64,000 nucleotides of DNA from Herbaspirillum frisingense GSF30. GTDB lineage: Bacteria; Pseudomonadota; Gammaproteobacteria; Burkholderiales; Burkholderiaceae_D. This document shows positions 24,745 to 35,773 of the stretch, one piece after another. Each line of letters opens with the position of its first letter. Within the stretch, counting starts at the first letter, position 1. Under the pieces are notes generated by a model, which did not search any database, was not told the origin of the DNA, and worked only from the letters and a program-made list of their open reading frames with translations. The stretch is from the NCBI RefSeq assembly GCF_000300975.2, contig NZ_AEEC02000006.1, positions 62,001 to 126,000 of the forward strand. The letters run 5' to 3'. Position numbers and translations under genes: made by a program.

Positions 24745-25281
24745 ATGTTGACATTCAAGAACCGTATCCTGGCCGGCATCGCCGCCGTAAGCATCAGCGC
24801 CGTGACGCTGTCGGCCTTCGCCCAGATGCCCCCGGACGGCCCGCAAGGCCACGCCCCGAGCCCGGAACAGATCGCCAAGTTCGAGCAGATGCGCGCCAAG
24901 CACCAGGCCCAGCTGCACGACAAGCTCAAGATCACCGCCGCCCAGGAAGCCGGCTGGAAGCTGTTCCTGGACAAGACCAAGCCGGCCCCGTTTGACCGTG
25001 CCGCCCGTCCCAACAAGGAAGAATGGGCCAAGCTGTCCACCCCGGAACGTCTGGACAAGCAGCTGGACATGATGCGCAAGCGCGAATCCTTCGCAGAACA
25101 GCGCATCGCCGCCACCAAGGAGTTCTACGCCACCCTGTCGCCGGAGCAGCAGAAGACCTTCGACGCCGAGTTCGCCAAGATGCAGCACCATCGCTGGGAA
25201 CAGATGCATCACGGCCAGCGTGGCGAGCACAAGGGCCCGCCGCGTGACGGCAAGCCCGCTCCCGACGCTCCGGCCAAGTAA
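24745..25281 (+). CDS. Spy/CpxP-family periplasmic protein
   Basis: Periplasmic helical protein of 178 residues. Signal peptide MLTFKNRILAGIAAVSISAV with cleavage near AFAQM. The mature part is rich in charged helices and has two LTxxQ-type motifs of the family in variant form: LKITAAQEAGWKLF and LSPEQQKTFDAEFA. The tail is His/Gly/Pro-rich (HHRWEQMHHGQRGEHKGPP), which could bind metal. Relatives act as chaperones or as sensors that quiet envelope-stress kinases. AAGGAG lies before the ATG. It is divergent from a two-component pair and next to an RND efflux operon. Confidence 0.85.
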   Translation: MLTFKNRILAGIAAVSISAVTLSAFAQMPPDGPQGHAPSPEQIAKFEQMRAKHQAQLHDKLKITAAQEAGWKLFLDKTKPAPFDRAARPNKEEWAKLSTPERLDKQLDMMRKRESFAEQRIAATKEFYATLSPEQQKTFDAEFAKMQHHRWEQMHHGQRGEHKGPPRDGKPAPDAPAK

Positions 25282-25298
25282 GGCACACGGCAGCATTC

Positions 25299-25367
25299 GC
25301 CCGTGCGTTGCAAGCGCGGGCGTTTTCCACCCCGACAGCCTTGCGCTTGACCCGCAAGGCTGTTCTC
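25299..25367 (+). terminator. Two hairpins after the Spy-like gene
   Basis: GCCCG/CGGGC around 25299-25320, with CGTTTTCC after it, is a modest terminator. ACAGCCTTGCG (25335-25345) pairs exactly with CGCAAGGCTGT (25353-25363), an 11-bp stem followed by TCTCATT, a second but T-poor hairpin. Confidence 0.55.
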
Positions 25368-25466
25368 ATTGGCGCGGCCGGCAATAGCTGGGTACACTGC
25401 GTGCCAGCCGATGCAGGTGGCATGCGTGGTTGCAGAGTTGCAAGCCGCCCAGGAGAGAATAGCGGT

Positions 25467-25497
25467 AGGCGGCCCGATCCAACAGGATGGGCCGCCT
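25467..25497 (+). other. Long hairpin in the leader of the efflux operon
   Basis: AGGCGGCCC (25467-25475) pairs with GGGCCGCCT (25489-25497); inside, ATCC pairs with GGAT around an AACA loop, with one bulged G. It lies about 135 bases before the adaptor start in the non-coding gap 25282-25632. No T-run follows, so it is more likely a leader structure than a terminator. Confidence 0.45.
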
Positions 25498-25632
25498 TCC
25501 CTTATGCTCTTGCCTTTGCGTGACCGGATAACGGCACGCCGACGCGATGGCAGAGCGCTGCATCGACTTCCCATGAGACAAGGCCGCCTGTTGGCGGTCT
25601 GCATACGTGATCGGTTTACTGGTTTCCCTGAC

Positions 25633-27243
25633 ATGACAAATACTCCCAATCCCGGCCAGCCATCTCCCTCCCCATCTCCTTCGCGTTCCCGTGGCAGCAT
25701 CCTGCGCCGCTGGTGGTTCTGGGTACTGGTGGCCGCACTGGCCGCCGGTGGCGGGTACAAATACTGGTCCAAGAAGAAGGCCGAGCAGGAGCAGATGAGT
25801 GCCATGGGTGGCCCCGGTGGCCCCGGGGGCCGTCCAGGTGCTGGCGGTCCGGGCGCCCGCCGTCCGGGCGCCGGCGCCTTCGCTGGCCAGACCATGCCGG
25901 TCGGCGTGGCCAAGGCCCGGGTGCAGGATGTGGATGTCTTCCTCAACGGACTGGGGGCCGTCACCCCCACGGCCACCGCCACCGTGCGCGCCCGGGTCGA
26001 TGGCCAGTTGATGAAGCTGCATTACAAGGAAGGCCAGGTGGTCAAGGCCGGTGAGCTGCTGGCCGAGATCGACCCGCGCTCGCTGCAGGCCGCGCTGACC
26101 CAGGCCGAAGGCCAGCTGGCGCGCGACCGCGCACTGCTGAGCTCGGCCCGGCTTGACCTGAAGCGCTACCAGACCCTGCTGTCGCAGGACTCCATCGCCA
26201 GCCAGCAGGTCGACACCCAGGCCGCGCTGGTCAAGCAATATGAGGGAACGGTCAAGGCCGATGAGGGCAGCGTCGCCAGCGCCCGCCTGCAGTTGTCGTT
26301 CACCCGCGTGATCGCCCCCATCAGTGGCCGCCTGGGCCTGCGCCAGGCCGACGTCGGCAACAACGTCACCACCAGCGACACCAACGGCCTGGTCATCATC
26401 ACCCAGCTGCAGCCGATCACCGCCATCTTCAGCATTCCCGAAGACAATATCCCCAAGGTCTTGCAGCAGCTGCAGAGCGGTCGCAAGCTGCCGGCCCAGG
26501 CCTGGGACCGGGAGCAGAAGAAGAAACTGGCCGACGGCGTGCTGCTGACCATCGACAACGTGGTCGATTCCACCACCGGCACGGTCAAGCTCAAGGCCCA
26601 GTTCCCCAATACCGACTACGCGCTGTTCCCCAGCCAGTTCGTCAATATCCGCCTGCAGCTCAATACCGAGCAAGGTGCCACCGTCATCCCGACGGCCGCC
26701 ATCCAGCGCGGGGCCAAGGGTTTGTTCGTCTATGTGGTCAAGGAAGACAACACCGTCACCGTGCGCCCGGTCAAGACCGGCCCGGTACAGGATGACCTGA
26801 CTGTCATCACCGACGGCGTGGCCGCCGGCGAGACCGTGGTCATCGACGGCATCGACCGGCTGCGCGAAGGCGCCAAGGTCGAGGCCGTGGCACGCGGTGG
26901 TGCCGACGACCCGGCCAACAAGCTCACCACCGAGAACCCCGATGCACGCCGCCATGGCAAGCGTGGCCAGGGTCAAGGACAAGGGGCCGGACAGGCCGCA
27001 GGGCAGGGCGCAGAAGGCGGTCAGGGCGGTCAGGCCAGCATGAGCCCGGAAGAGCGCCAGAAGCGCTGGGCCGAGCTCAACAAACGCATCGATGCCGGCG
27101 AATTCGGCGAAGAGATCAAGAAGCTGCCTGAAGACCAGCGTCGCCAGAAGATGATGGAACTGCGGCGCCAGCGCGAGGCAGGCAATGCCAATGGCGGCAC
27201 CGGTGGTGCCAGCAACGCAGGCAACGCCAACGGCACCAAGTAA
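25633..27243 (+). CDS. mdtA: RND efflux periplasmic adaptor, MdtA-like
   Basis: Membrane-fusion protein (536 residues) linking the RND pumps to the outer-membrane channel. A cytoplasmic Ser/Pro-rich start is followed by one membrane anchor (WWFWVLVAALAAGGG), a Gly-rich linker (GGPGGPGGRPGAGGPGARRP), the lipoyl half-motifs (ATVRARVDGQLMKLHYKEGQ and VIAPISGRLGLR), a coiled-coil hairpin between them, and the barrel domain. The C-terminus carries about 80 extra residues: a Gly/Gln-rich stretch and a charged helical segment, MSPEERQKRWAELNKRI, that resembles Spy-family helices. Start ATG 25633 has no clear ribosome site; ATG 25573 is in frame but adds non-homologous sequence. Confidence 0.88.
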   Translation: MTNTPNPGQPSPSPSPSRSRGSILRRWWFWVLVAALAAGGGYKYWSKKKAEQEQMSAMGGPGGPGGRPGAGGPGARRPGAGAFAGQTMPVGVAKARVQDVDVFLNGLGAVTPTATATVRARVDGQLMKLHYKEGQVVKAGELLAEIDPRSLQAALTQAEGQLARDRALLSSARLDLKRYQTLLSQDSIASQQVDTQAALVKQYEGTVKADEGSVASARLQLSFTRVIAPISGRLGLRQADVGNNVTTSDTNGLVIITQLQPITAIFSIPEDNIPKVLQQLQSGRKLPAQAWDREQKKKLADGVLLTIDNVVDSTTGTVKLKAQFPNTDYALFPSQFVNIRLQLNTEQGATVIPTAAIQRGAKGLFVYVVKEDNTVTVRPVKTGPVQDDLTVITDGVAAGETVVIDGIDRLREGAKVEAVARGGADDPANKLTTENPDARRHGKRGQGQGQGAGQAAGQGAEGGQGGQASMSPEERQKRWAELNKRIDAGEFGEEIKKLPEDQRRQKMMELRRQREAGNANGGTGGASNAGNANGTK

Positions 27244-27258
27244 GCACAAGGCTCACGC

Positions 27259-30200
27259 ATGAATCCCTCGCGCCAGTTCATTCTGCGGCCGGTCGCCACA
27301 TCCTTGCTGATGCTGGCGATCCTGCTGGTGGGCATCGTCGCCTACCGGCTCCTGCCGCTGTCGGCCCTGCCCGAAGTCGATTACCCGACCATCCAGGTGG
27401 TCACCCTCTATCCCGGGGCCAGCCCGGATGTGATGACTTCCTCGGTCACCGCGCCGCTGGAGCGCCAGTTCGGCCAGATGCCGGGCTTGAAGCAGATGTC
27501 TTCCACCAGTTCCGGCGGAGCCTCGGTGATCACGCTGCAGTTCAACCTCGACCTGAGCCTGGATGTGGCCGAGCAGGAGGTGCAGGCCGCCATCAACGCC
27601 GGCAGCAACCTGCTGCCCTCGGACCTGCCGATGCCGCCGGTCTACAGCAAGGTCAACCCGGCCGATACCCCCATCATCACGCTGGCGGTCACCTCCAGGA
27701 CCATGCCCCTGCCCAAGGTCCAGGACCTGATCGACACCCGCCTGGCGCAGAAGATTTCCCAATTGTCGGGCGTGGGTCTGGTGAGCCTGTCGGGCGGCCA
27801 GCGCCCGGCCGTGCGCATGCAATTGAATCCGCGTGCCGTGGCCGCACTGGGCCTGAACCTGGATGACGTGCGTACCGCCATCGGCAATGCCAACGTCAAT
27901 CAGGCCAAGGGCAGCTTCGACGGCCCCACCCGCGCTTCCACCATCGATGCCAACGACCAGCTGCGCTCGGCCGACGAGTATCGCAACCTGATCATCGCCT
28001 ACAAGAATGGCGCGCCGATCCGGGTCTCCGATGTGGCCGATGTGATCGATGGTGCAGAAAACGTCCGCCTGGGCGCCTGGGCCAACCAGCAGCCTGCGGT
28101 GATTGTGAACATCCAGCGCCAGCCGGGTGCCAACGTGATCGCCGTGGTCGACAGCATCAAGAAGATCCTGCCGCAGCTGCAGGCCAGCCTGCCGGGCTCC
28201 ATCGACGTCCACATCCTGACCGACCGCACCACCACCATCCGCGCCTCGGTGGCCGATGTGAAGTTCGAACTGCTGCTGTCGGTGGCGCTGGTGGTGATGG
28301 TGATCTTCGTCTTCCTGCGCAACGTGCCGGCCACCATCATCCCCAGCGTAGCGGTACCGCTGTCGCTGGTGGGCACCTTCGCCATCATGTATCTGGCCGG
28401 TTTCTCGATCAACAACCTGACCCTGATGGCTCTGACGATTGCCACCGGTTTCGTGGTCGACGACGCCATCGTCATGATCGAGAACATCTCGCGCTACATC
28501 GAAGAAGGCATGAAGCCCATGCAGGCGACCCTGAAAGGCGCCGAGCAGATTGGCTTCACCATCATCTCGCTGACCTTCTCGCTGATTGCGGTGCTGATCC
28601 CGCTGCTGTTCATGGGTGACGTGGTGGGGCGCCTGTTCCACGAATTCGCGGTGACCCTGGCGGTCTCCATCCTGATCTCGGCCGTGGTCTCGCTCACGCT
28701 GACCCCCATGATGTGCGCGCGCCTGCTGCGCCATCAGCCGGAAGAACAGCAGGGCTGGTTCTACCACAAGAGCCAGGTCTTCTTCGATCGCATCATCGCC
28801 CGCTACGGCGTCATGCTGGAATGGGTGCTGGAGCGCCAGAAGCTGACCCTGCTGGTGGCCGTGGCCACGCTGGGCCTGACCGTGCTGCTGTACGTGTTCG
28901 TGCCCAAGGGCTTCTTCCCGCTGCAGGACACCGGGGTTATCCAGGGTATCTCGGAAGCCACGCAGTCCATTTCCTTCAGTGCCATGGGAGAAAAACAGCA
29001 GCAACTGGCCAAGGTAGTGCTGCAAGACCCGGCCGTGGAGAGCCTGTCCTCCTTCATCGGCGTGGATGGCACCAATGCCACCCTGAACAGCGGGCGCATG
29101 CTGATCAACCTGAAGCCGCACGAAGCACGCGACGTTTCCGCCGCCGACGTGATCCGTCGCCTGCAACCCACGCTGGCGCGGGAAGTGCCGGGCGTCACCC
29201 TCTACATGCAGCCAGTGCAGGACCTGACCATCGAGGATAGCGTCTCCCGCACGCAATACCAGTTCACCCTGGAAGACGCCGATCCGGCCCTACTCAGTAC
29301 CTGGGTGCCGAAGCTGATCGCGCGCCTGCAACAGGTGCCGGAACTGGCTGACGTGGCCACCAACCTGCAGGACCAGGGGCTGCAGGCCTATATCCAGATC
29401 GACCGCAATGCCGCATCGCGCCTGGGTATCACTACCGCCGCCATCGACAACGCGCTCTACAACGCCTTCGGCCAGCGCCTCATTTCCACCATCTATACGC
29501 AATCGAACCTGTATCGCGTGGTGATGGAGGTCAAGCCGGAATTCCAGCGCGGCCCCGAAGCGCTGGACAGCATCTACCTGGTCACCTCGGGCGGCGGCAA
29601 GGTACCGCTGTCGTCGATCGCCACCGTCAGCGAACGGACCGCGCCGCTGGTGGTGAACCACATCGGCCAGTTCCCGGCGGCCACCGTGTCCTTCAACCTG
29701 GCCAAGGGCGCCTCGCTGGGCAAGGCGGTCGATGCCATCAAGGCCGCCGAGGCCGAGATCGGCATGCCGGCCTCCACCGTGACCAACTTCCAGGGAGCCG
29801 CGCTGGCCTTCCAGGCCTCGCTGTCCAATACGCTTTGGCTGATCCTGGCGGCCATCATCACCATGTACATCGTGCTGGGCGTGCTCTACGAGAGCTACAT
29901 CCATCCCATCACCATCCTCTCCACGCTGCCCTCGGCGGGGGTGGGCGCGCTGCTGTCGCTGATGATCTCCGGTACCGACCTGGGCATCATCGGCATCATT
30001 GGCATCATCCTGCTGATCGGCATCGTCAAGAAGAACGCCATCATGATGATCGACTTCGCCCTGGAGGCCGAACGGCACGAAGGCAAGAGCCCGCGCGAGG
30101 CGATCTATCAGGCTTGCCTGTTGCGTTTCCGGCCGATCCTGATGACCACCATGGCAGCGCTGCTGGGCGCCTTGCCGCTGATGCTGGGCACCGGCGTGGG

Positions 30201-30414
30201 CTCCGAACTGCGCCAGCCGCTGGGCATCACCATGGTGGGCGGCCTGTTGGTGTCGCAGGTGCTCACGCTCTTTACCACGCCGGTGATCTATCTCGGCTTC
30301 GACAGCCTGGGCCGCCGGTTGCGCGCACGCTTCGGGCAGCGCGCGCCTGGGCATGGCGGCGACGACGATGATGGTGAAGACGGCAAGCCGGCCACGCTGC
30401 CGCCGGCGGTGTAG
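27259..30414 (+). CDS. mdtB: RND multidrug efflux permease, MdtB-like
   Basis: Inner-membrane RND pump subunit (1051 residues, usual length). It begins [20 protein letters not shown], has the motif [20 protein letters not shown] with the proton-relay Asp pair in TM4, two large periplasmic loops, and the second repeat with [20 protein letters not shown] and [19 protein letters not shown]. In E. coli MdtB and MdtC form a heterotrimer; two tandem copies here fit this. It follows the adaptor by 15 bases. Substrates in E. coli include bile salts and novobiocin; the substrate here is unknown. Confidence 0.93.
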   Translation: MNPSRQFILRPVATSLLMLAILLVGIVAYRLLPLSALPEVDYPTIQVVTLYPGASPDVMTSSVTAPLERQFGQMPGLKQMSSTSSGGASVITLQFNLDLSLDVAEQEVQAAINAGSNLLPSDLPMPPVYSKVNPADTPIITLAVTSRTMPLPKVQDLIDTRLAQKISQLSGVGLVSLSGGQRPAVRMQLNPRAVAALGLNLDDVRTAIGNANVNQAKGSFDGPTRASTIDANDQLRSADEYRNLIIAYKNGAPIRVSDVADVIDGAENVRLGAWANQQPAVIVNIQRQPGANVIAVVDSIKKILPQLQASLPGSIDVHILTDRTTTIRASVADVKFELLLSVALVVMVIFVFLRNVPATIIPSVAVPLSLVGTFAIMYLAGFSINNLTLMALTIATGFVVDDAIVMIENISRYIEEGMKPMQATLKGAEQIGFTIISLTFSLIAVLIPLLFMGDVVGRLFHEFAVTLAVSILISAVVSLTLTPMMCARLLRHQPEEQQGWFYHKSQVFFDRIIARYGVMLEWVLERQKLTLLVAVATLGLTVLLYVFVPKGFFPLQDTGVIQGISEATQSISFSAMGEKQQQLAKVVLQDPAVESLSSFIGVDGTNATLNSGRMLINLKPHEARDVSAADVIRRLQPTLAREVPGVTLYMQPVQDLTIEDSVSRTQYQFTLEDADPALLSTWVPKLIARLQQVPELADVATNLQDQGLQAYIQIDRNAASRLGITTAAIDNALYNAFGQRLISTIYTQSNLYRVVMEVKPEFQRGPEALDSIYLVTSGGGKVPLSSIATVSERTAPLVVNHIGQFPAATVSFNLAKGASLGKAVDAIKAAEAEIGMPASTVTNFQGAALAFQASLSNTLWLILAAIITMYIVLGVLYESYIHPITILSTLPSAGVGALLSLMISGTDLGIIGIIGIILLIGIVKKNAIMMIDFALEAERHEGKSPREAIYQACLLRFRPILMTTMAALLGALPLMLGTGVGSELRQPLGITMVGGLLVSQVLTLFTTPVIYLGFDSLGRRLRARFGQRAPGHGGDDDDGEDGKPATLPPAV

Positions 30415-30426
30415 GCGGATGCGCGC

Positions 30427-33400
30427 ATGAATATCTCGCTTCCCTTCATCAAGCGGCCCATCGCCACCACACTCTTGACCATCGGCATCGCGCTGGCGGG
30501 CATGGTGGCCTTCCGCCTGCTGCCGGTCTCGCCGTTGCCGCAGGTGGATTACCCGACCATCTCGATCTCTGCCTCGCTGCCCGGCGCCAGCCCCGAGACC
30601 ATGGCCGCGACCGTGGCCACGCCGCTGGAACGCGCCATGGGCGCCATCGCCGGGGTCACAGAGATGACCTCCACCAGCTCCCAGAACTCCACCCGCATCA
30701 CCCTGCAGTTCGACCTGAGCCGCGACATCGATGGCGCCGCCCGCGACGTGCAGGCCGCGCTCAATGCCGCGCGCAGCCTGCTGCCCACCGGCATGCCGAG
30801 CAACCCGACCTATCGCAAGGTCAACCCGGCCGACGCCCCCATCCTGATCCTGGCCATGACCTCCGACACCATGACCCAGGGGCAGATGTACGACGCCGCC
30901 GACAGCATCGTGGCGCAGAAACTGTCGCAGGTGCGCGGGGTAGGGCAGGTCAGCGTGGGCGGCAGTTCACAGCCGGCCGTGCGCATCGAACTGAACCCGA
31001 CCGCCCTCAACAAGTACGGCATCGGCAGCGCCGACGTGCGCACTGCAGTGGCGGCCACCAATGCCAATCGCCCCAAGGGTTTGCTGGAAGACGATGGCCG
31101 TAACTGGCAGATCTACGCCAACGACCAGGCCAAGACCGCCGCAGAATACGCGCCACTGATCGTGTCCTACCGCAACGGCACGCCGGTGCGGGTGCAGGAC
31201 GTGGCCGAAGTGCGCGACTCGGTAGCCGATGTGCGCAACGCCGGCTCCTCCAACGGCAAGCCCTCGGTGCTGATCATCATCAACCGCCAGCCCGGCGCCA
31301 ACATCATCGACACCGTCGACAATGTGCGCGAGCTCTTGCCGCAGCTGCAGGCTTCGATCCCGTCCGCCATCGACATGAAGGTTGTGCTGGACCGCACCCC
31401 CACCATCCGCGCCTCGTTGAAGGAAACCGAATTCACCCTGATCCTCTCGGTGGCGCTAGTGATCATGGTGGTGTTCCTGTTCCTGCGTAACGCCCGTGCC
31501 ACGCTGATCCCCGCAGTGGCGGTGCCGGTGTCCCTGATCGGCACCTTCGGCGTGATGTACCTGGCCGGCTTCAGCCTGGACAACCTGTCGCTGATGGCGC
31601 TGACCATTGCCACCGGCTTCGTGGTGGACGATGCCATCGTGGTGCTGGAAAACATCTCGCGCCATATCGAGTCCGGCATGAAGCCCTACAAGGCGGCCCT
31701 GCTCGGTGCGCGCGAGGTCGGCTTCACCGTGCTGTCGATGAGCATTTCGCTCATCGCCGTGTTCATTCCCATCCTGCTGATGGAAGGCATCGTCGGCCGC
31801 CTGTTCCGCGAATTCGCCATCACCCTGTCGGTGGCCATCCTGGTCTCGCTGGTGGTGTCCCTGACCACCACGCCGATGATGTGCGCGCAGTTGCTGCGCC
31901 ATGACCCGGAGGCCGACGCAGCGCGTCGCCAGCGGCGCCATCCCTGGCTGCAGAAGATTTCCGATCAGACCGCCGCCATCTTCGAAGACATGCTGCTGGC
32001 CTACGAACGCACCCTGGCCTGGGCCCTGCGGGCGGCCCCCCTGATGATGCTGATCCTGCTGGCCACGATTGCCCTGAACGTGTATCTCTACAAGGCCATC
32101 CCCAAGGGCTTCTTCCCGCAGCAGGATACGGGGCGCCTGATCGGCGGCATCCGCGGCGACCAGGCCATTTCCTTCCAGGCCATGCGCACCAAGCTCAACG
32201 ACTTCATCGACATCGTCAAGGCCGATCCCGCCGTGTCGGATGTGGTGGCCTTTACCGGTGGGCAGCGGCGCAATGGCGGCTTCATGTACGTGACCCTGAA
32301 GCCGCTCACCGAACGCAAAGACAGCGCCGACAAGGTAGTGGCGCGGCTGCGCATGAAGACCGCCAAGGTGGCTGGCGCCCGGGTGTTCCTGGTACCGGTG
32401 CAGGACATCCGCATCGGTGCCCGCCAGAGCGACTCGCAGTATGAATACTCGCTCAAGTCCGATGACGTCGGCCTGCTGCGCATCTGGGAACCCAAGATCC
32501 GCCTGGCCCTGTCCAACCTCAAGGAACTGGAAGACATCAGCACCGACCAGCAGGACAACGGCCTGCAGACCACCCTGACCATCGACCGCGAGACCGCCAT
32601 GCGGGCCGGTGTCACGCCACAGCTGATCGATTCCACCCTGTCCGACCTTTTCGGCCAGCGCCAGATCTCGACCATCTACAGCGGCATGAACCAGTACCAC
32701 GTAGTGATGGAAGCCGCGCCGCAATACTGGCAGAGCCCGGAAACCCTGCGCGATACCTATGTCAGCCTGGCCGGCTCGTCCAACCTGTCGCCGACCACCT
32801 CCAGCCTGTCCACGCCACCGGCCCTGTCGGCGGCCGGCAAGCTCAATGCCAACACGGGCCTGGCGCAGACCATTTCCACCGCGCCCTCGCGCCAGATTCC
32901 ACTGGCCGCGTTCTCGCGCTTCGAGCCGACCACCACCGCGCTGTCGGTCAGCCACGAGGGCCAGTTCGTGGCCTCCACGCTGTCCTTCAACCTGGCCGAG
33001 GGCGTGTCGCTGTCGCAGGCCACCGAAGCCATCGACCGCGCCATGGCGCAACTGGGTGTACCCACCAATGTGCTGGGCACCTTTGCCGGTACCGCCAATG
33101 CCTTCCAGTCCTCCACCTCCAGCCAGCCCCTCCTGATCCTGACGGCATTACTGGCCGTGTACATCGTACTGGGCATACTCTACGAAAGCCTGATCCATCC
33201 CATCACCATCATCTCCACCTTGCCCTCGGCCGGCGTGGGTGCCTTGCTGGCACTGATGGTGACCGGCACCGACTTCAGCCTGATCGCGCTGATCGGTGTG
33301 ATCCTGCTGATCGGCATCGTCAAGAAGAACGCCATCATGATGGTGGACTTCGCCATCGATGCCGAACGCAATCGTGGCCTGTCCCCGCGTGACGCCATCT

Positions 33401-33663
33401 TCGAAGCCTGCCGGCTGCGCTTCCGCCCCATCATGATGACCACCATGGCCGCCTTGCTCGGCGCGATCCCGCTGGCCATGGGCCACGGCGACGGCGCCGA
33501 GCTGCGCCAGCCGCTGGGTATTTCCATCGTCGGCGGACTGGTCGTGAGCCAGCTGCTCACCCTCTATACGACCCCGGTTGTGTACCTGTACATGGAACGC
33601 CTGCGCGCCTGGGGCCAGCGCCGCTTCGGCCGCAAGAACCAGACAGAAACCTCGGCGGCCTGA
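30427..33663 (+). CDS. mdtC: RND multidrug efflux permease, MdtC-like
   Basis: Second RND pump subunit (1078 residues), paralogous to the gene before it. Start [20 protein letters not shown] is typical of MdtC. TM4 has [20 protein letters not shown] with the Asp pair; the second repeat has [20 protein letters not shown]. In the second periplasmic loop it carries a Ser/Thr/Pro-rich insertion ([20 protein letters not shown] and on, about residues 783-815) not present in the MdtB-like partner. Twelve bases separate it from the preceding stop. Confidence 0.93.
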   Translation: MNISLPFIKRPIATTLLTIGIALAGMVAFRLLPVSPLPQVDYPTISISASLPGASPETMAATVATPLERAMGAIAGVTEMTSTSSQNSTRITLQFDLSRDIDGAARDVQAALNAARSLLPTGMPSNPTYRKVNPADAPILILAMTSDTMTQGQMYDAADSIVAQKLSQVRGVGQVSVGGSSQPAVRIELNPTALNKYGIGSADVRTAVAATNANRPKGLLEDDGRNWQIYANDQAKTAAEYAPLIVSYRNGTPVRVQDVAEVRDSVADVRNAGSSNGKPSVLIIINRQPGANIIDTVDNVRELLPQLQASIPSAIDMKVVLDRTPTIRASLKETEFTLILSVALVIMVVFLFLRNARATLIPAVAVPVSLIGTFGVMYLAGFSLDNLSLMALTIATGFVVDDAIVVLENISRHIESGMKPYKAALLGAREVGFTVLSMSISLIAVFIPILLMEGIVGRLFREFAITLSVAILVSLVVSLTTTPMMCAQLLRHDPEADAARRQRRHPWLQKISDQTAAIFEDMLLAYERTLAWALRAAPLMMLILLATIALNVYLYKAIPKGFFPQQDTGRLIGGIRGDQAISFQAMRTKLNDFIDIVKADPAVSDVVAFTGGQRRNGGFMYVTLKPLTERKDSADKVVARLRMKTAKVAGARVFLVPVQDIRIGARQSDSQYEYSLKSDDVGLLRIWEPKIRLALSNLKELEDISTDQQDNGLQTTLTIDRETAMRAGVTPQLIDSTLSDLFGQRQISTIYSGMNQYHVVMEAAPQYWQSPETLRDTYVSLAGSSNLSPTTSSLSTPPALSAAGKLNANTGLAQTISTAPSRQIPLAAFSRFEPTTTALSVSHEGQFVASTLSFNLAEGVSLSQATEAIDRAMAQLGVPTNVLGTFAGTANAFQSSTSSQPLLILTALLAVYIVLGILYESLIHPITIISTLPSAGVGALLALMVTGTDFSLIALIGVILLIGIVKKNAIMMVDFAIDAERNRGLSPRDAIFEACRLRFRPIMMTTMAALLGAIPLAMGHGDGAELRQPLGISIVGGLVVSQLLTLYTTPVVYLYMERLRAWGQRRFGRKNQTETSAA

Positions 33664-33685
33664 GGCTGCCGCCATGGAGAAACGC

Positions 33686-35224
33686 ATGACGCAACAAGAC
33701 CTGTTCAAACTCAAGCCCGTGCTGATGGCGCTGGCGGTCAGCCTGGCGCTGACGGCCTGCGCGGTCGGCCCCGATTACGTCCGACCGCAGATGGACGAGG
33801 CCACCATGGCCCCGGCCGTTTTCAAGGAAGGCCAGAACTGGAAGCCCGCCCAGCCGCGCGACCTGATGGCCGACGGCAAGTGGTGGGAGATGTTCAACGA
33901 TGCCCAATTGAATGCGCTGGTGGCGCAGGTGGACGTCTCCAACCAGAACCTGGCGCTGGCCGAAGCCAACTTCCGCAGCGCCGTGGCGCTGGTGCAGAGT
34001 TCGCGCTCGGCCTATTCGCCCACCTTGTCGGCTTCGGCCGGCGCCTCGCGGGGCCGCTCCGGCTCGGCCGGGTCTTCGACCTCGTCCGGTACCTCGTCGT
34101 CGTCCGGATCGTCCGGCGGCGTGCGCAATTCCTATACCTTCTCGCTCACCGCCGCCTGGGAGGCCGACATCTGGGGCAAGGTCCGGCGCGACGTCGAATC
34201 CAGCCAGGCCAGCGCCCAGGCCAGCGCAGCGGACCTGGCCGGCGCCCGCTTGTCGGCGCAGGCACAAGTGGCGCAGAACTACCTGCAGCTACGCGTGCTG
34301 GACGCCCAGCAGCAGTTGCTGGATGACACCGTGCAGGCCTACCAGCGCTCGCTGGAGGTAGCGCAGAACCAGTACAACGCTGGCATGGTCGCCAAGTCCG
34401 ACGTGATCCAGGCACAGACCCAGCTGAAATCGGCCCAGGCCTCGGCCCTGGACAACGGCGTCACCCGCGCCCAGATCGAACATGCCATCGCCCTGCTGGT
34501 GGGCAAGACACCTGCCAGCTTCTCCCTGCCCAGGTCGCCGCTGACCGCCGTGGCGCCGCCGGTCCCGCAGGGCGTGCCGTCGATGCTGCTGGAGCGCCGT
34601 CCTGACGTGGCCGCCGCCGAGCGCCGCGTGGCCTCCGCCAATGCCAAGATCGGCGTAGCCAAGGCCGCCTATTTCCCCAGCCTGACGCTGTCGGCCTCGG
34701 GCGGTTACCAGAGTTCCACCTTTGCCGACTGGTTCACACTGCCGGGTCGGGTGTGGTCGCTGGGACCACAGCTGGCACAGACCATCTTCGACGGCGGCGC
34801 GCGCCAGGCCGCCACCGATCAGGCCATCGCCAGCTACGACGGCACGGTGGCCACCTACAAGCAGACGGTACTGACAGCCTTCCAGGAGGTCGAAGACAAC
34901 CTGGCTGCATTGCGCATCCTGGAGCAGGAAGCCGCGGTGCAGGGCGAAGCGCTGCAAGCGGCGCGCCAGGCCGTCACGCTGGTGACCAACCAGTACAAGG
35001 CCGGCACGGTCAGCTACGTCAACGTCATCACCGCCCAGGCCACGGCCCTGTCGGCCGAGCTGAATTCATTGAATATCCTGAACCGCCGCATGGCCGCCAG
35101 CGTGTTGCTGGCCAAGGCCCTGGGCGGTGGCTGGGACGGACATAGCCTGGATGACCTGGGACCGCTGGAGCAGCAGAGTGCAGAGCGGGCCAGGGGTTTG
35201 AAGGAGAATGCGGCATTGAGGTAG
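33686..35224 (+). CDS. Outer-membrane efflux lipoprotein, NodT family
   Basis: Outer-membrane channel (512 residues) completing the tripartite efflux system. Lipoprotein signal with lipobox LTAC, then AVGPDYVRP, the normal N-terminus of NodT/OprM-type factors. Two outer-membrane-factor repeats are visible: LVAQVDVSNQNLALAEANFR and LPRSPLTAVAPPVPQGVPS followed by LLERRPDVAAAERRVASANA, and a final coiled-coil with QYKAGTVSYVNVITAQATAL. A long Ser/Gly-rich run (SRGRSGSAGSSTSSGTSSSS) interrupts the first repeat. GGAG six bases before ATG 33686 sets the start. Last gene before the T6SS island. Confidence 0.9.
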   Translation: MTQQDLFKLKPVLMALAVSLALTACAVGPDYVRPQMDEATMAPAVFKEGQNWKPAQPRDLMADGKWWEMFNDAQLNALVAQVDVSNQNLALAEANFRSAVALVQSSRSAYSPTLSASAGASRGRSGSAGSSTSSGTSSSSGSSGGVRNSYTFSLTAAWEADIWGKVRRDVESSQASAQASAADLAGARLSAQAQVAQNYLQLRVLDAQQQLLDDTVQAYQRSLEVAQNQYNAGMVAKSDVIQAQTQLKSAQASALDNGVTRAQIEHAIALLVGKTPASFSLPRSPLTAVAPPVPQGVPSMLLERRPDVAAAERRVASANAKIGVAKAAYFPSLTLSASGGYQSSTFADWFTLPGRVWSLGPQLAQTIFDGGARQAATDQAIASYDGTVATYKQTVLTAFQEVEDNLAALRILEQEAAVQGEALQAARQAVTLVTNQYKAGTVSYVNVITAQATALSAELNSLNILNRRMAASVLLAKALGGGWDGHSLDDLGPLEQQSAERARGLKENAALR

Positions 35225-35234
35225 AGGGGGGGCA

Positions 35235-35681
35235 TTAATCCTCAGGAATCAGCGCCCCGGTCTGAACAGAGAAATTTCGTTTGACCTTCTTGAATGAATG
35301 ACGACCCGAGCATGCGCTCGTAGCATCGAAGACGAACGTCAAGATGTCGTCCGAGTTAGTGGCTTCTGAAAGCTCGAACTCGTAGCCCCACGGAATGTTC
35401 TTCGGGGGCGTATTGCATTGCCGCGACTTGGCATAGAAGCTTGCAGAGAGCTGTTTAAGTTGCGCGTTGATCTTGTTGGCCGACCTGGTGTTCAGATATC
35501 TGGAGGGTTTTACGGTCACCTTCTCGATATAGATCCGGTTCATTGCATCTCTTGCCCCTGTTTTTTTATAAACGGAAGTTTCCAGCTTGATATCGCCGAG
35601 ATCCAGTTCTTCCCCGAAGCTGGGTTGAAAAATCGACGGTAGTAATACGGTGATTGCCAAGGCTAGGTTTTTTTTCAGCAT
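35235..35681 (-). CDS. Putative immunity paralogue C, 3'-truncated
   Basis: 148-residue exported protein homologous to the first half of the paralogue at 36411-37097. Signal peptide MLKKNLALAITVLLPSIF with cleavage near SFGEE. Shared landmarks are NRIYIEKVTVKPSR, a Cys in SRQCNT, IPWGYEFEL and a second Cys in SACSGRHSF, followed by FSVQTGALIPED and stop. The second half (two further conserved Cys and the C-terminal strand region) is missing; only 10 bases remain before the efflux operon, so the truncation lies at the island edge. Base composition is clearly more AT-rich than the flanks. Function may be lost. Confidence 0.6.
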   Translation of the reverse strand: MLKKNLALAITVLLPSIFQPSFGEELDLGDIKLETSVYKKTGARDAMNRIYIEKVTVKPSRYLNTRSANKINAQLKQLSASFYAKSRQCNTPPKNIPWGYEFELSEATNSDDILTFVFDATSACSGRHSFKKVKRNFSVQTGALIPED

Positions 35682-35773
35682 TCTGTGATCTCGAAAGTTT
35701 GGGTTGAATGGGTTACAGGGGCTGGCGCACAGGTCTGCTCTTCCTGGTCAGTGCTAGAAGTGGGTTCAGACGG

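Noticed and set aside
25369..25632. In-frame upstream extension of mdtA
   Set aside because: The extra residues include two strong hairpin sequences and have no homology-like features; the membrane anchor fits a start at 25633.
27253..29256. Very long open frame on the minus strand (667 codons) opposite mdtB
   Set aside because: His/Gln/Arg/Asp-rich composition without domains; it is the antisense image of a high-GC RND gene.
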